In this document: positions 47,425 to 60,573 of the stretch, piece after piece
How positions within the stretch are numbered: position 1 is the stretch's first letter
Layout of the letters: the number at the start of each line of letters is the position of its first letter
Source of the DNA: Marchantia polymorpha subsp. ruderalis
Lineage: Eukaryota > Streptophyta > Marchantiopsida > Marchantiales > Marchantiaceae
Direction: 5' to 3'
NCBI GenBank assembly: GCA_037833965.1
Contig: AP031355.1
Span: 955,501-1,019,500 of the forward strand
Length of the DNA stretch: 64,000 nucleotides
The notes under the pieces: generated by a model
What the model was told of the DNA's origin: nothing
What the model saw: only the letters and a program-made list of their open reading frames with translations
The model's database searches: none
Position numbers and translations under genes: made by a program

Positions 47425-48611
47425 TACAGATAGTATACTCAGCTTTAGAGTAGGTGCACATGATACTCCTTAAGCTCAACGTCTTCAAGTTGAACCTTAG
47501 GTGATTCTTACCGCCTACATAATGTTCTGCATCAATATGTAACTGCCTTTAGGCTTTTCATATATATATATATAGAATCTTTGATCTAATAGGTGTCATA
47601 TGTCAGTCGTTAGAGTAAACACTGGACAGACTGTCCTATTGCCGAAACCAAATTTAACAGAATATTCTCTATCAATCAATTGGTTAAGCCTCATATCTAA
47701 TACAACCAGTGATATCGATTCACTCAAGTATGCAGACAGTTGTCCACATTGCTGGTTGTTTCTTCATATATTTCTCATAAACGATTACCATGTCTATCAA
47801 TCATTCTTGCTTGCTTTTTTTCGAGAACAGATATTCATGTGATTTTGGCCTTTGTACATGGATTCTGATTTTTTTATTGTTGTCTTTCGCAAAATCCACC
47901 GATACAAAAGCGAATAGACATCAATCAGTACCAAGTATTTTTGTATCTTTTAATATCCAAGTATCGAGATGAAAGTTGGACAAGTTCACTCGTGATCATG
48001 TTACAATACTATATGTGTTCATATTGGAATAAATTTGAAATAAAGATTTAAAAAAATAATTCTAACATCTTGGTTACAATAATCTTCCGGTTATGTACAC
48101 AAATTGATCCTTGCAAGATTTTGCTTATGTACCCATTAGGTGCGTAGTTAAGATATTTACCTGAGGACAAACAAGTACTTGACCCTACTAAACAGGTGTA
48201 GTAAAAGACAATCGGATACTTTGGCCTACTAAGTAGACGTGTTAGTCAATTAACAAAAGATATATTTGCCACCTGAATAAATTGTCTCGGTGAACTATAG
48301 TCAAGCAGTGTACTTCCGAAAAAAAAAATGTGATTTTACGGATACCTTTGTGTTTCATTGCTACGCACACTATTTGGATTAATTTTGGCTTATTAAGCTT
48401 AGTGATTTGATTTTTAAGGTATTGTCAATTTTATTATTTTCTCGTTACAACGGCTACGGTGGCAGGTTAGTTTGGCGCAATGAAGTTCGTTCAGCAAAGA
48501 CAAGTAAACTATTTCAGTAAATTTTCCTTCACATTTCTATTCATCGTGTAGAGAGTACATACGAGTCTCTTGTAACTGTCGAACTAATTTGTTGGAGTAA
48601 TATTATGTGCA
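47425..48611. other. AT-rich sequence, no gene seen
   Basis: Contains a (TA)n run near 47559-47574 and short frames only. The terminal repeat of the pogo element may lie here but was not identified. Confidence 0.45.
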
Positions 48612-50220
48612 ATGTTAAGAAAATTGATGGTTAAACGACTCAATGAGTTACAACGATGCAAAATTATAGAGAAGCTGAGCAAACTTCCCCTTGTAAAATA
48701 TTGTTAGCGAGGGAGTAATGTAAGCGAGGGAGCAATCAGTCAGATGTGGAGCAAACAAGACAAAATTTTACAGCGATTTGCTTTCATGTGTGATTAAGCT
48801 AAAGAGAAAATTTCAAATACTCTAATGGTCATTTTCTTGAGCTTGAAAACATGCTATATATATATGAATCGACAGCATGCGTCGTCTCAGTCTTACTATT
48901 CCCCTATCTCTTGCCATTGCCAAAGCAAAAAATATTGCATCAAGATCATTAATTCTTGAAAGTGATTTGAAAGCATCGCGGCAATGATTAAGTGAATTTA
49001 AAACACGTAGATGGCTACAAAAGATGTGACTTTCACGGAGAGTGGACTCAAGTCAACAAATTTGATCATGTGTTAATGACAACTTTAGACAAATTCTATG
49101 CAATTATAACTCAATATAATCCTCAAAACGTGTACAATATGGACGACATTGGCTTAGTTTTTTGCTTACTACCAAGATACAGTCTTCTTATGCTAGATGA
49201 AGAATTATCAACTACCATAAAAAGTCCAAGGATTGAATTTATCTTATTGTCTATGCCAATAATGTGAGAATTCACAAAATAACTTGTATATTGATAGGCA
49301 AACCAAAAGCACCCGCTTGTATGAAGTATCGTCAATGGTCTCTTTCATACATTAGTCAAGTGAAAGCTTGGATGGATGTTGAGACATGTTTGAAGTGGTT
49401 CAACAAAGTGTTTTTTCCAGAGGTGAAAAAATGAACTAGACATCGGATTTTTTTGTTGATGGACAATGCTTCTGGATATTTTGAATACAAACGCTACAAT
49501 GTTAGAATCATTTTCTTCCTGCAAATTGCACAAGCTGGAAACAGCGTTACGATATGAGCATAATTGCAGTTTTGAAAAAAAGGTTCAAATAAATTTATCT
49601 TAAGAATGTGCTTTACTTTTACAAATTAGTTGAGGAGACAAACTATTTATTTGAAAACGCAGGGACAAAGATTGAAATGTGATGCTGCTAAAGTTGCATA
49701 CAAAAATCTAACTCACTTGCTTGATGTTGCAAATTATGTCAAAGAAGCTAGGCTATTTATGTCACCAAGCTCTATCAAAAATTCACTTGTGAAGACAAAT
49801 TCAATGGAGTTGGAAGCCAATCAGTAAGGAGTGAACGAGATGAAAAATTTTGTGACCAAAGATACACAAGCTATTGCAGCTTTAAATCTTTGAGTTGAGT
49901 AAGAAGAGATTGAAGAATTTATACACGTCAATGATGAAAACAATGAAGTATTTATCGTTGAAATTTTGGACATTATTGAAGAATTTTTGAAGACCATAAA
50001 GATTGCGAAAGAAAATCTGGACGATAGAATTGATGATGATTATCAAGATTCAGATTTGAATTTAGGAAACAGTGTAGTATTAAAAAAATTTGAATCACTT
50101 TATAAGCAAGTTGTTGATATAGAAGATCAGTTGCTTAGTGAAGACATTCGGACAAAGTTAAATAAACAATTTGATGATATTAGACAGTTATTTGCAGCAA
50201 ATTTTGTGATGTCACTTTGA
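48612..50220 (+). mobile_element. Decayed pogo/Tigger-type DNA transposon (Tc1/mariner superfamily)
   Basis: The transposase can be followed through several frames. An N-terminal helix-turn-helix of CENP-B type appears as KIIEKLSKLP and GAISQMWSKQDKILQRF (48.66-48.78 kb). The DDE core begins with YNMDDIGLVFCLLPRYSLLM (family YNMDETGLFF), then ILIGKPKAPACMKYRQW, AWMDVETCLKWFNKVFFPE and the second acidic box FLLMDNASGYFE. The late part reads HLLDVANYVKEA...SSIKNSLVKTN, followed by an acidic tail at 49966-50220. There are stops and frame changes between 48.70 and 49.65 kb, for example a stop after FFPEVKK, so it is inactive. Terminal repeats and TA duplication were not found. Confidence 0.82.
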
Positions 50221-53200
50221 AAGCAAAACGCAATGAAGTTCAAAACTTGCGTCAAATGATCATTCATGACATGTAAAAATATTTAAAGTTTAGGGTTTAG
50301 GATTTAAAATTTAAACTCTAAAATTTCTTCAAACTTCATTTTAGAAACTGACGCCAGCCAAAAGGACTTCTAAACACTGCATTCTATCTAGATTTCAAAT
50401 AATGTGAGGAGATCAAAGTCTCCACAGTTGAATCTCAATTCTTTTGCTCCAACCTAAATCTCTGTCAAAACATTTCATCCAATTTAGATGTTGCGAAAGC
50501 AGACAACTGAACACCACACAACACAGCTTAATCCAAAATCCATTTCGCTTTTGTTAATAACTGGCTTGCTCACTTAGTTGATTTAATATCAATCATTCAT
50601 GAAAAATCACAAAAATTAGATAGCATAGAGATGCACACAAATGTAATTACAAAGTAACACAAAAGTTTTGCGGTTGAATATACTAAAACAATGTTTAAAG
50701 CGTAGAGAACTAGCTTGTTGTTCTTAGTATTCAAAACCCAACTATAAAATGAATTTCATAAAAATGTAACTAACAACGTACACGTATGAAATCCTAACAC
50801 AGATTGATATAACAAAAGCATAAAAAATTAATATATGATTTATCTCCCAAAGACATGTGCAAATTTTCACACATGAAAAATAATCTTTGCTTCTTGAATT
50901 TTAAATTTGTAAAATTATTAAAAAGATAATTTTCCAAAATATCATTAATCAAATTTTAATATAATAAGCAATATGATCAGATTCATCTCAATAAGAAATG
51001 AAATTTTAACCTATCAAACATTAACATTGAAAACATCTAGCTATTTTGAAATCTTAAAAAATTATGTTTGTGATTAATTTTGTAGTTTAATGCTTGCTTC
51101 CATCAAATGAGTAATTTTTTTGAGTACCACTCATAATTGAAAATATTTTGAAAACTATTTAAATATTTTTTTTCATATTGAAAAAAAATTAAATACACCT
51201 TTTATACAAGCATCATTCTTTTAACTTCAAATCCTTGGTTTTTGAAATTTAAAGTAAAATTTATTATTGCTAGCAATAATTCATCTTTCCATTTTTTTAT
51301 TTCTACCAGTTATGACACACATTACATTATAACTAATATTTTTGAAAAATCATTGGAATTTCAATAGATTTAAATTTATATACAATAAATTTCTTTTAAT
51401 AATCTTCATTATTATTTGCATTGAAAATCAATCCCTACATAAATCAAACGAAAAAAAGTTATCAATCTCTGCAAGTCTAAGTATAAGTTTTACATATAAT
51501 TTTCTAATTATATATATATTAAAGTTTAATTTTGCTTAAAATTCTATGAAATTTCAATTGCATCTAGCTTTTAACTAAAATGAAATTCATCGAAGATCAT
51601 ATCTAAAGATGTAATTTTTACTTTATTATTTTTGGAATCATATGCATTGTGTCTGTATATTTTGAAACTTTTTTCTAAAATCTAATTTGATATAAAAAAA
51701 TTAAAAATGATTGAAATGATTGAAATTATTTCAATCTTGACTTGCTCAATTATATTATCGGACAAAACTTGTATATAAAGATGGTATATGATGTCAATAT
51801 ATTCACAGTTTAATTCATCATCTGATTCAAAGTTAGATTTACTATCATTTTCAAGATTCAGCACGTCAAATATTGATTGGAATTTCAAAATGTATGTTTG
51901 TGGTTGTCTTTGCATAGCTTTTTCTTAAAGTTTGACTTAGAGATTTCTACAACATGATTTACAACTTTTGCATCTATTTCAAGAATTGTACATTTTGAAT
52001 TTTGTTTTATTAAAGTTGTGTTCATGATGTATATATAGATAGATATATAGATATACCTCAATGATAAATTTTATAAAAATAAAGAATTAAAAATTTACTT
52101 CATTACTTTTCAAATTTTTCATTAAATTTGTCATCTATTTGGTAATGTAGTCTTTAGTGTGAGGTATGTCAAACATAGTGCAGATAAAAAAACAAAAGAT
52201 TTTTTGTTGACTTTTTGCAGATTAAAATTATCTTTTATGTCAAATGTCAAAAAAAATTTGATAAAATTTCAATTTGACAAGCTAAAGAAATATTCAGAAC
52301 CTAAAATTGATTTATGTAAAACCTTGCAAGTAATTAGGTATCGCTACTTCTAATGAATTAATTATGATTTCTCAATATTATAAACTTTAAGATCTTTGTA
52401 TTAGATCTTATTTTTTAATATCTAGATCTTTTATTTGAAATTAAAAAATCTAGAAACTTAAGCTTATGAACATTACTTGTGTAATTGATTGCAATAAACA
52501 TGTCCTTCACATATAATATATATTTGAATTAAAAGTTTCTTATTCATCTTTTCATGCATATAAAAGATCAAACAAGTTCTTTTTGAATTTGGATGATTTT
52601 ATCAAGTCATGAATTTGTTAGTTTCATTTTTCTAATGATTTCATTTACTCATAGAATGATATTAGCAATCTCCAGATCATACATTCTTAGGTTTACTTTG
52701 GAAAGCGTATTTCATCTAAATCATCCCGTTAAACACTGTGACAAACTCCATGACATTTATAAAAAAACCATACAAACTCACAGATGCATATACCAAACAA
52801 AGAAATTCTTATTTATCAAATGAAGAATAGTTTTCATTGCAGTCATCATCTGTTCTGTGAACTTTTTCAATGCCAGTTTAATTTTATCATTACCCAAACT
52901 GCATAAGAGTAATTGTTTTTAGAAGACGAATTTGACTTCTCAAAGTAGTCCAGCTGCTTAGAAATGAAGGTTATCGAAAAGTTTTGAAGTTTTGAAAAGT
53001 TCATTCTGAAAGACCAAAGAATGGTAAATTGTATGTGAAGTTGGATATTGGGCTAAAAAATTATAAATCATGTTCGTTAATGAATCACTTTGCTCCATAA
53101 ATAAGTTTATCAATAAATCGTTGATCATTCAAAAATTTGAATAAGTCATATTCTCAACTAATCATTTGCTTTTTCTATACAATGTTGCATTTGATTGAAG

Positions 53201-55850
53201 TCCATCAAATCAAGCTTTAAATTTTACTTAAGATCAAAATTATTCATGAACATCAAGAAAGTTGAATTTATCCATTTCTTCTTCTTATTATTATTATTTT
53301 CCATATATTAACACAAATTTTAGACATTTTCTGCATAATTTTCATGTGTTGGAGTACGTTGACATTTGCAAGTTTTTTCATGGTAATCAATTTACACATA
53401 TTCAGAAACTTGTTGTTCTATGGTAACATTTATTATGACTCATCATGAATTTCATCATAAATAAAAATTTAAGGTTTTATTCAGAAAAAAAATAATTTGT
53501 ACATAAGGAACCAAAAATTGAATACTCAAGATAAACGTTTAGAACTTTTATAATCTGAAAGTCACAAGAAATTTGTACTTATGATGTTGAAAATTTGTCC
53601 ACTAAAAACTTAAATAATCATCAATACAATATGCATGTAATACTCTTTGTAAATGTGAAAGAGTAGGATAAAAAATCACACACCATTTTGTATCTATTCA
53701 AAAATTGTAAAGATTTTATAAATCTAATATGAAAATCAAATTGATGTTTCTAAAAAACACTCTGATAAACCATTAAAAAAAATTAAACCCTAATGTAAAT
53801 ATAACCTTTATTTTGTGAAGAGTAAACATGATCTTGTCATCATTGTGACGAAAGAATATGTAACACTAGTAGTTGTTTTTATTCTAGAACCTAGAAAAAT
53901 ATGTTTTGTACAAGTGTTGATCCTAGCACATATAATTTTTTTCTTAAAGATTTTTCTTAATTCTAACTTTGACTTCAAATAAAACATCAATGATTTCTTA
54001 TTGATGATCATATGTGTCTTTAAATTTAAAATATTCTAAAGTCTTTCTTTCCGACACAAGGTTTTCTTTTGCCTCTTCCTCAATGAATCATATGTACTTT
54101 CTATCTGTTCTTTGCTAGTTATTCCGTAATCTCATGCTTTTAAAAATCACCATTTGTTTTCTTATTGTAATACTTCTCTGCTTATCAACATTCCTTTATG
54201 TCCTCTATCATGAGATGGTTATGATGAACTTCACTTTGAATGCTCTAAAGCCAATTTGCATGGCCTGCTTATTTTAGTAAACAGTAATTTCAAGATGAGA
54301 GATGTAAAATTAATTAAAGAACTCATTCAAGATGAAAAGTTTGGATAAATTAAAATTGTAATATAGTTTTAATAGTTCATAAAATTTTAAAGAATAGAAA
54401 AGTATGATTAAGCTTCTTTCAAGAAGCTTAAACTTTACAACTTTTCTCAGTCTTATATGTAATCTATGATATTGATTATAGAAATTAATTTTCATTTTTT
54501 CATGACAAGTCAATGAGCAACTTCATGTATTTTATATTCTGCGTTATACCTACTATTGCTCTAGCCATGTGTGCAAGATGAACAAATACAAGTCAAATAA
54601 AAGAAATGCATTCAAAACATTCAAAATAAAATTTATGTCTAAAGTTACATATATTTTATTCTTTAGTTTGTTGGTTTTTCAGACAATATCAAATACTTGT
54701 TAAGTGACGTTAAAGCTCATCATGGACAAGATTTGATATTGAATAAATGTATAATATACTATATATGAAAATTTAATGATTGATGCATAAAATGGAAATC
54801 TATTTTGTAGAAGTGTAAGGTCAACGAACTAGATAGCATAATAGAAAACCGAAGCAAAAAAAATTATTTGATTAAATAGATTTATCATTCAGATAAGATC
54901 CTAACTTAATACTTTAAATTTATTGTGATTTTTATTGTACTATTACATTTTTTTAGCAATTCAATTGAATGATATAAAGGTGAAGCATATTGAAAAAAAA
55001 TTTTCTTGAATAGGTTTGGAAAACATTGCATTATAGTCCACGTTTTGTATACTAAGCACATGTACAATTTACTGGTAATTTTGTAATCTCTATATATAAT
55101 TTTATTTTATACTCTTTTGACTATGATTTAATCGTAGTAAACCCTATTTTTCAGAAGAAAATAATGTTACATAAAAAATAAACTATTCATGTTAGTATCA
55201 GGGTTAGTCTATTGCTATATACGAGAGTCCGTGGTGACTATTTGAAATAAAAATTTTGGATTTTTGAGTAAGACATTTGTATTCACGTGTTTGTAGATTT
55301 CTTAGGGATGAATCATGTATTCTCTCTGTTGATTCTTCTTGTATTATGTATGCATTTATCGGCTATGTGAATTTTGCATTGGGGACTAACTTCTGATAGC
55401 AATAAATTATCCAAAGAATAAATAGTATACTAAAAAGTTTGTACTTCATAGAAGTCCTACTTACATAGATTATACGAACATTTTGGGCACATTTTCAATT
55501 GTTATCGCAATTGCATGAGCAGATGTAACCGACTAGATTGGATTTTATGCCTAAAATATACGTAGTAGCAAATCAGAAATAAAAAAAGTTGCGTGTCGTT
55601 TCTGAAAAAAATCTTTCAGTGAAGATTTGTTACTTGTTTTGGATATCACTGCGTTCTATAATATCAAGGTTACATTTATGCAGAGTTTATGCAACTACTG
55701 TACTTCATAGTGCATTTAGGGAAGAACTTCGTGGCGTGAAGATTTCTTAGATGTCATTTATCCGTATAGTTATGTAAGATGTAAACAAATTACAAAAAGA
55801 AATTAGGTTTGAGTAGAAACATAAACTGTAGGTAGAAAGTCTTGAGCAAA
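50221..55850. other. Very AT-rich desert, no gene seen
   Basis: About 5.6 kb in which roughly three quarters of bases are A or T by eye, with long A and T runs and no recognisable frame. A short TTTAGGGTTTAGG match at about 50287 is the only telomere-like motif. It could be a graveyard of old insertions. Confidence 0.55.
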
Positions 55851-56775
55851 TATTTTTTTCTACCCTTACACTACGGCTCTTCAATTCGCGACTCTAGTGA
55901 GAGTGTACAATCATGAATCCAAAGGAAGGCCATGTTGTGAAGACCACAAGCCAAACCAAGTTAGCCTCTCGTGCGGTGATCTCTTCCAAATTATCTAACG
56001 CAGAGCTTTCCATTCATTCTTTTGGGATACACACCTGATTACAAGCGGGGACAGCTCAACGTCCAAAATATGTAACTTTAGCATTTATGAAATAGCAGCT
56101 TCCAGATAACTATTTATATCATTCTCCAGTACTGGATTTTCCTTGTCGTCACCAGGAGAATGTTCTCGACAGAATCAGATCTCAATGAATCTTGTAAGGT
56201 CGCAATAGTGAAACAAAGTTTGGTAATCAAAACAATGTCAAACGGTGTGTCTGTAGGTGATATGTCCCAGCTGGTACTTTACAAGGCCGGTACAATATAA
56301 TTTATTTTCTACTCTGAGTACTGATATCAGTCAATCAAATTTGTTTCCCATTTTGACGCACCCTACTTGATTAAAACGAGCTGCCTAGAATCTCAACGTG
56401 AATTTTCGAGGACTGCTCCCCGAGATTACAACTTTTGCATACAGTCGCACTGCATTATGGACAGTGCTTATTTTGCCGATATGCTCCGGCAATTAGGAAC
56501 TCTCAAATCGATGTGGTAAACTCCACATTTTCCTTATCATGGCATATTTGCAGTTCTTATTCTAGACAGAATCCATGAAAATCTCTCTATGTGGCTGATC
56601 CTATTAACTTTTGAATTTGAATAAACTCTGGTCACTGCACTCTATTTGGCATGTCAATGACAAGAGATGATACTGGACTTTTCAATCCTCAAGCAAATCA
56701 ATCACAAAAAGAACATTAATCAATAACGTGCCCGTTTATAGCTTTGACCGTCCTTGTGTGTTTGGTCTTTGAATC
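55851..56775. other. No gene seen
   Basis: Composition returns towards balance, but no coding region is recognised. Confidence 0.4.
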
Positions 56776-56976
56776 GTGCCTTCTTGTTCAAGAAGATTGT
56801 ATAGAGTTGGATGTGGTAAATCGCAACTCTTTGGATGTGATAAATTTCAAGAGTTTTATACACCGCACTTCGGAGGTAGATTGTATGACACTGGATGCTG
56901 GTGCTCAGCAATTTCAAAAGACTATCCACCCTGGTCTCGTGCTGATAATGAAAATGTCTCCAGCCAGTCTTACTAA
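56776..56976 (+). pseudogene. Cysteine-rich fragment, weakly like a wall-associated-kinase ectodomain
   Basis: An open stretch reads RRLYRVGCGKSQLFGCDKF..., then RLYDTGCWCSAISKDYP. The arrangement VGCG...TGC.C recalls the WAK/GUB-type galacturonan-binding ectodomain (family pattern VGCxxxAxx...TGCxSxC). It has no start codon and no neighbouring kinase, so a fragment at most. The match is weak and could be chance. Confidence 0.25.
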
Positions 56977-56979
56977 TTC

Positions 56980-58302
56980 TATCATTAAAATCCTTCACAT
57001 CTTTTCTTTCCACCGATACTGTGATTACGAATTTCGTGGAATGAGCTAAAGCTGGAGGATAAGCTGGTCATACCATGTCTCAATACAGCCTTCATTAATT
57101 CGATTCCTTGAAATGAATCGCACAAACAGTAGGGTGCACGATGGCGTCCTTGGAGCCTTTTGGATGTTTTCAATCACAGAGAAGGAGGCTCAATTTGACG
57201 GCATGAAGCACTTCCTCAGTTGAGAAGCCTATGCCACCTACCTTTGGTAATGAAGATTCTTTTTCAGGTATCACTTATTGATGCAAGCGGCTTCTAATGA
57301 AATTGACGAAAACGGTATCCAAATTTGATATTACATGTCCTCTCTTCTCCTCTTTTTCCCTTCTCTGATGAACACGATATTTGCCATCATGGCACGTTAT
57401 ACAACGCTGTGGACCGTGGAACGACTTTGACTGCAAAGAGGCCCATTCTCAGACATCGATCTGATAACCCGGTGCTTGCGTATACAGCATTCATGCAACG
57501 CTGAAATCAATGGAAGAGCCCAAGTGTCGCGTCTGACGCGTCGTATTCTTGAAGTAGGAACTAATGACGACTTTTTCAATTTGAGATGAAAGTCACGCTT
57601 GCACATTCGAGTATACTGACCTGACGGGAGCAAGCTATACTTCAGATATGATCTATTCTTTGCATTTGGGTAAGCGGGGCTTCAAAGTTCTATTCCTCGT
57701 CACTCTTAGCATGTGACATCCACATGGAAGTTATATAAAAATTGGAACGTCCTACTGTATCTTCATACTTGTAAGCTCCCTGAAATTGTATCATATTGAC
57801 CACATTTATAGTCACAGCACGGAGTGAATCGCCGTCATTGATGTGGACTTAATCTCAAACACGTGGACTTCAGATATTGCTTTCGAAGTTGGTGGCATCA
57901 AGGCCGGTATTGAGATGCATGTAGTACGTGGTCATAGATCTGACCTCAAATCACAAGAATTCTAGCAGCCCTAACGAGAGAAATTCATAACGTAGTGGTT
58001 TCGACTGCGTCTGATCCGTCAATTTTTACTCCTTTGACAGTGATGGGAAAACTTCAGTGAAGATTCCCTTCGATTTTTTCGATGCGTTATCAGTATTCAT
58101 GTCTTTCCGATATGTTTGCAACAGTACCTGCCCGAAAGAGGCCCAAGAACAGAATCTACTTTGTAGTCTTTTCAGAATCTACTTTCCACGAATGTTGTCT
58201 ACTCAGCAGTCAAATTTAAGGACTTCTGCGCAGTAGTTCGTTCAATCCGATACATAAGCGATTGACATCCAGTGAAACATCGGGACTGTCAGGCCAGATA
58301 GA
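56980..58302. other. No gene assigned; upstream of the GT23 gene
   Basis: Balanced composition, with short frames on both strands and no recognisable domain. The promoter of the gene at 58303 must lie in its last part, but no TATA box is clear. Confidence 0.4.
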
Positions 58303-60573
58303 ATGTCAGAAATGAAAACTTCGTCTGGATGTGAAACTGCAGCTGACGCTCACTGGTATTCGGTAGGCTCTACAGCGCTCAACTGGAGCATACTATCGAT
58401 TTCCATGGTTTGTCTCCTGATCGTCATTTCATCCTCTGAATCGACAGAACCATTGTATTCTTACTTTCACTATACTGCGCCATGGCACGATGATGCAAGC
58501 AGTCTGGATGCCCCGGTTATGGATAAGCATGAGCTAAAGCGACTGAAGTCAGGGAAGGAGTTCGGTAAGTCACAGGTTTCAGCTGGCTACCAGGGACATA
58601 TTGCTTCAAATCTGTCAAGGGTTTTTCCATGCCAGAGCAAATCTTTATCACAATTCTTCATTCAAAATATAGTAGTAATTCATAGTCAGATTCATAATTT
58701 GAGTCCCATTTTTCCACACACTTTCTCTGAACGCTGTTGACAATAGAGTACCCAAATCTGAGCCTCGCTGCGCATGCATATGTGAAATGCGCTTGAGATT
58801 CTTTGTTCGCTGATATATATACTATGCTTCTTCATCGTTCCCACTCGTGCCTAATACAGCTCCAGTTTGACTTCGCTTCTGCAGCAAGACTTCGACCAAA
58901 CGGTCCTCATGACCCTGAGAGCTGGAACCGATGGTCGACACGGGCAGGCGAGTGGTACACTAATACTGCTTTGCAAGATGTAGATAGCAACTGGGAAGGT
59001 CGGAAACGAATGCATCAAAATCTGGCAAACGGATCTCTCTGGTGGGACGAGGATGCAGAAAATTACATTACTGCTGAGATACAGAAGAGCCAGTTTCCGG
59101 CTGACTGTCGAAAGACGCACTGGGTTGCTCATCGCTCTCACTTCGCAGGTGCGTGCATACCTTCTTATCCTTGATTTGATTCCGCAGGTGACGCACTCAC
59201 TCTGACACGTGGTTGTCACTATAAACTCATGCTGTATTTTCGTGGTGGAATTTTCCTCTTCCAGGAATGTGCTCAAACTTGCACCAGATAGTCATCCCGC
59301 TTCTGATCGGAATGGAGAGGGGCTTCACGGTTCTGGATATCGATCGTGAGAAGAGCGATAACAATCCAACGTACTTCGGGTGCGAGGCTGGTGACAGGAA
59401 TCTTCATTGTTTCTTCAATCTGACGTCTTGCAAGTCTGGAAATGATACATACCGAATTGAAAAGATCGATGCCTCGGAGATCGCCGACGATGTGCCCTGG
59501 GAAAAGGTTCTTATAGAAGAAGACGAGATCTTTCCTCCGGGTGAAGTCACGATAGTTCAGAATACGCATCACGGCTTTTGCACCGGTCCGTTTACATACG
59601 GTGACGCCTTCACCGCTGGCAAAGTGAGGCTTATACATGGCATGAGGAGAATGGGAATGGTCGGTGTACACGACGAAAGCGTGTGCCATCGGGATGGTAT
59701 CGAGTCCAGGCGTATGGATTTTACTTTGGTATCGATTCTGAGCGCTTGGATGCTCAGTAAAACTGGTGAGCGTGTGAAAATAATTGCGGACGAAATCATG
59801 GCGCGATACTCAGACGAAAAAGGACGGCCAGCTTGGACTCCGCCTGTGCTGGGAATCCACATTCGGCAGACGGATAAGAAGGTATTTTCTACTTAAATTT
59901 TGGATTCTCCCTAGCCTTCTTATCCCCTTATTTACAGACTCATGTTCTGTACACAGATTTCGTATGTTTCTTGATAAATGGAAACGCTAATTTTGCTGTC
60001 AGTACACATCGTTCTCTAAGATTCTTGAGTGAACCTCGCACTGAGTATTCTGCCCCTTACTCTTGACTACAGGGTGAAGATCTATTCTATAAAATGAACA
60101 AGAGATACAGAAACGCCTCTGAATACGTTGGTCCCATGAGGAGGCTGGAAAAGGAATATGGATTCGAATGGCCAAGTGTTTTCCTAATTTCAGATTCTGG
60201 ATCTGCACTTACTTTGGTAGCAGCAGAGATAAATGGTAATAGCTCTGATCTTCTCTCTAGGTACAACTCGAGTAGCGCTGCAAGAAAGGATGGAAAGAAA
60301 TTGATCATGTATGATTGGACTTCAGATACTCATATCTACGAGAAGTATGGTGAACATGCAAAGATTCCGAGGGCCTTGAAAGTAGATTTGCAGGAACATT
60401 TTTTGGCTACGTTGTACATATTTCATCAAATATCAGATTACGCCATCGTCACTTATAGTTCGAACGTTGGTAGATACTTAGGCGAACTCATGGCTGCAAA
60501 GCATAGAATGGCCCATCCAGGAATGGAGGGGCCTTTCGTTTTATCCCTGGATCGCATTTGGAGTCACGATTGA
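58303..60573 (+). CDS. GT23 fucosyltransferase-like protein (FUT8/NodZ type), four exons
   Basis: Exons 58303-58564, 58885-59148, 59265-59881 and 60073-60573; introns of 320, 116 and 191 bases, all GT-AG and in matching phase, give 547 residues. Type II topology: a short N-terminus, one membrane anchor (about 26-45, WSILSISMVCLLIVIS), then a lumenal domain, as for Golgi glycosyltransferases. GT23 landmarks are the segment GMCSNLHQIVIPLLIGMERG (like FUT8 GFGCQLHHVVYC), the donor-site motif HIRQTDKK at 374-381 (FUT8 HVRRTDK), VFLISDS and the late SDYAIVTYSSNVGR (FUT8 ADFLVCTFSSQVCR). The Arg equivalent to FUT8 R365 is kept, the next (R366) is Gln, and Gln470 appears as Asn. The C-terminal SH3 domain of FUT8 is absent. 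There are about six N-glycosylation sequons. Family activity is transfer of fucose from GDP-fucose; the acceptor here cannot be told. Confidence 0.85.

Noticed and set aside
50285-50300. Telomere-like TTTAGGG words
   Set aside because: Barely two imperfect units; not an interstitial telomeric array.
58851-59862. Several minus-strand frames of 97-141 codons
   Set aside because: Opposite exons 2 and 3 of the GT23 gene and without homology features of their own.
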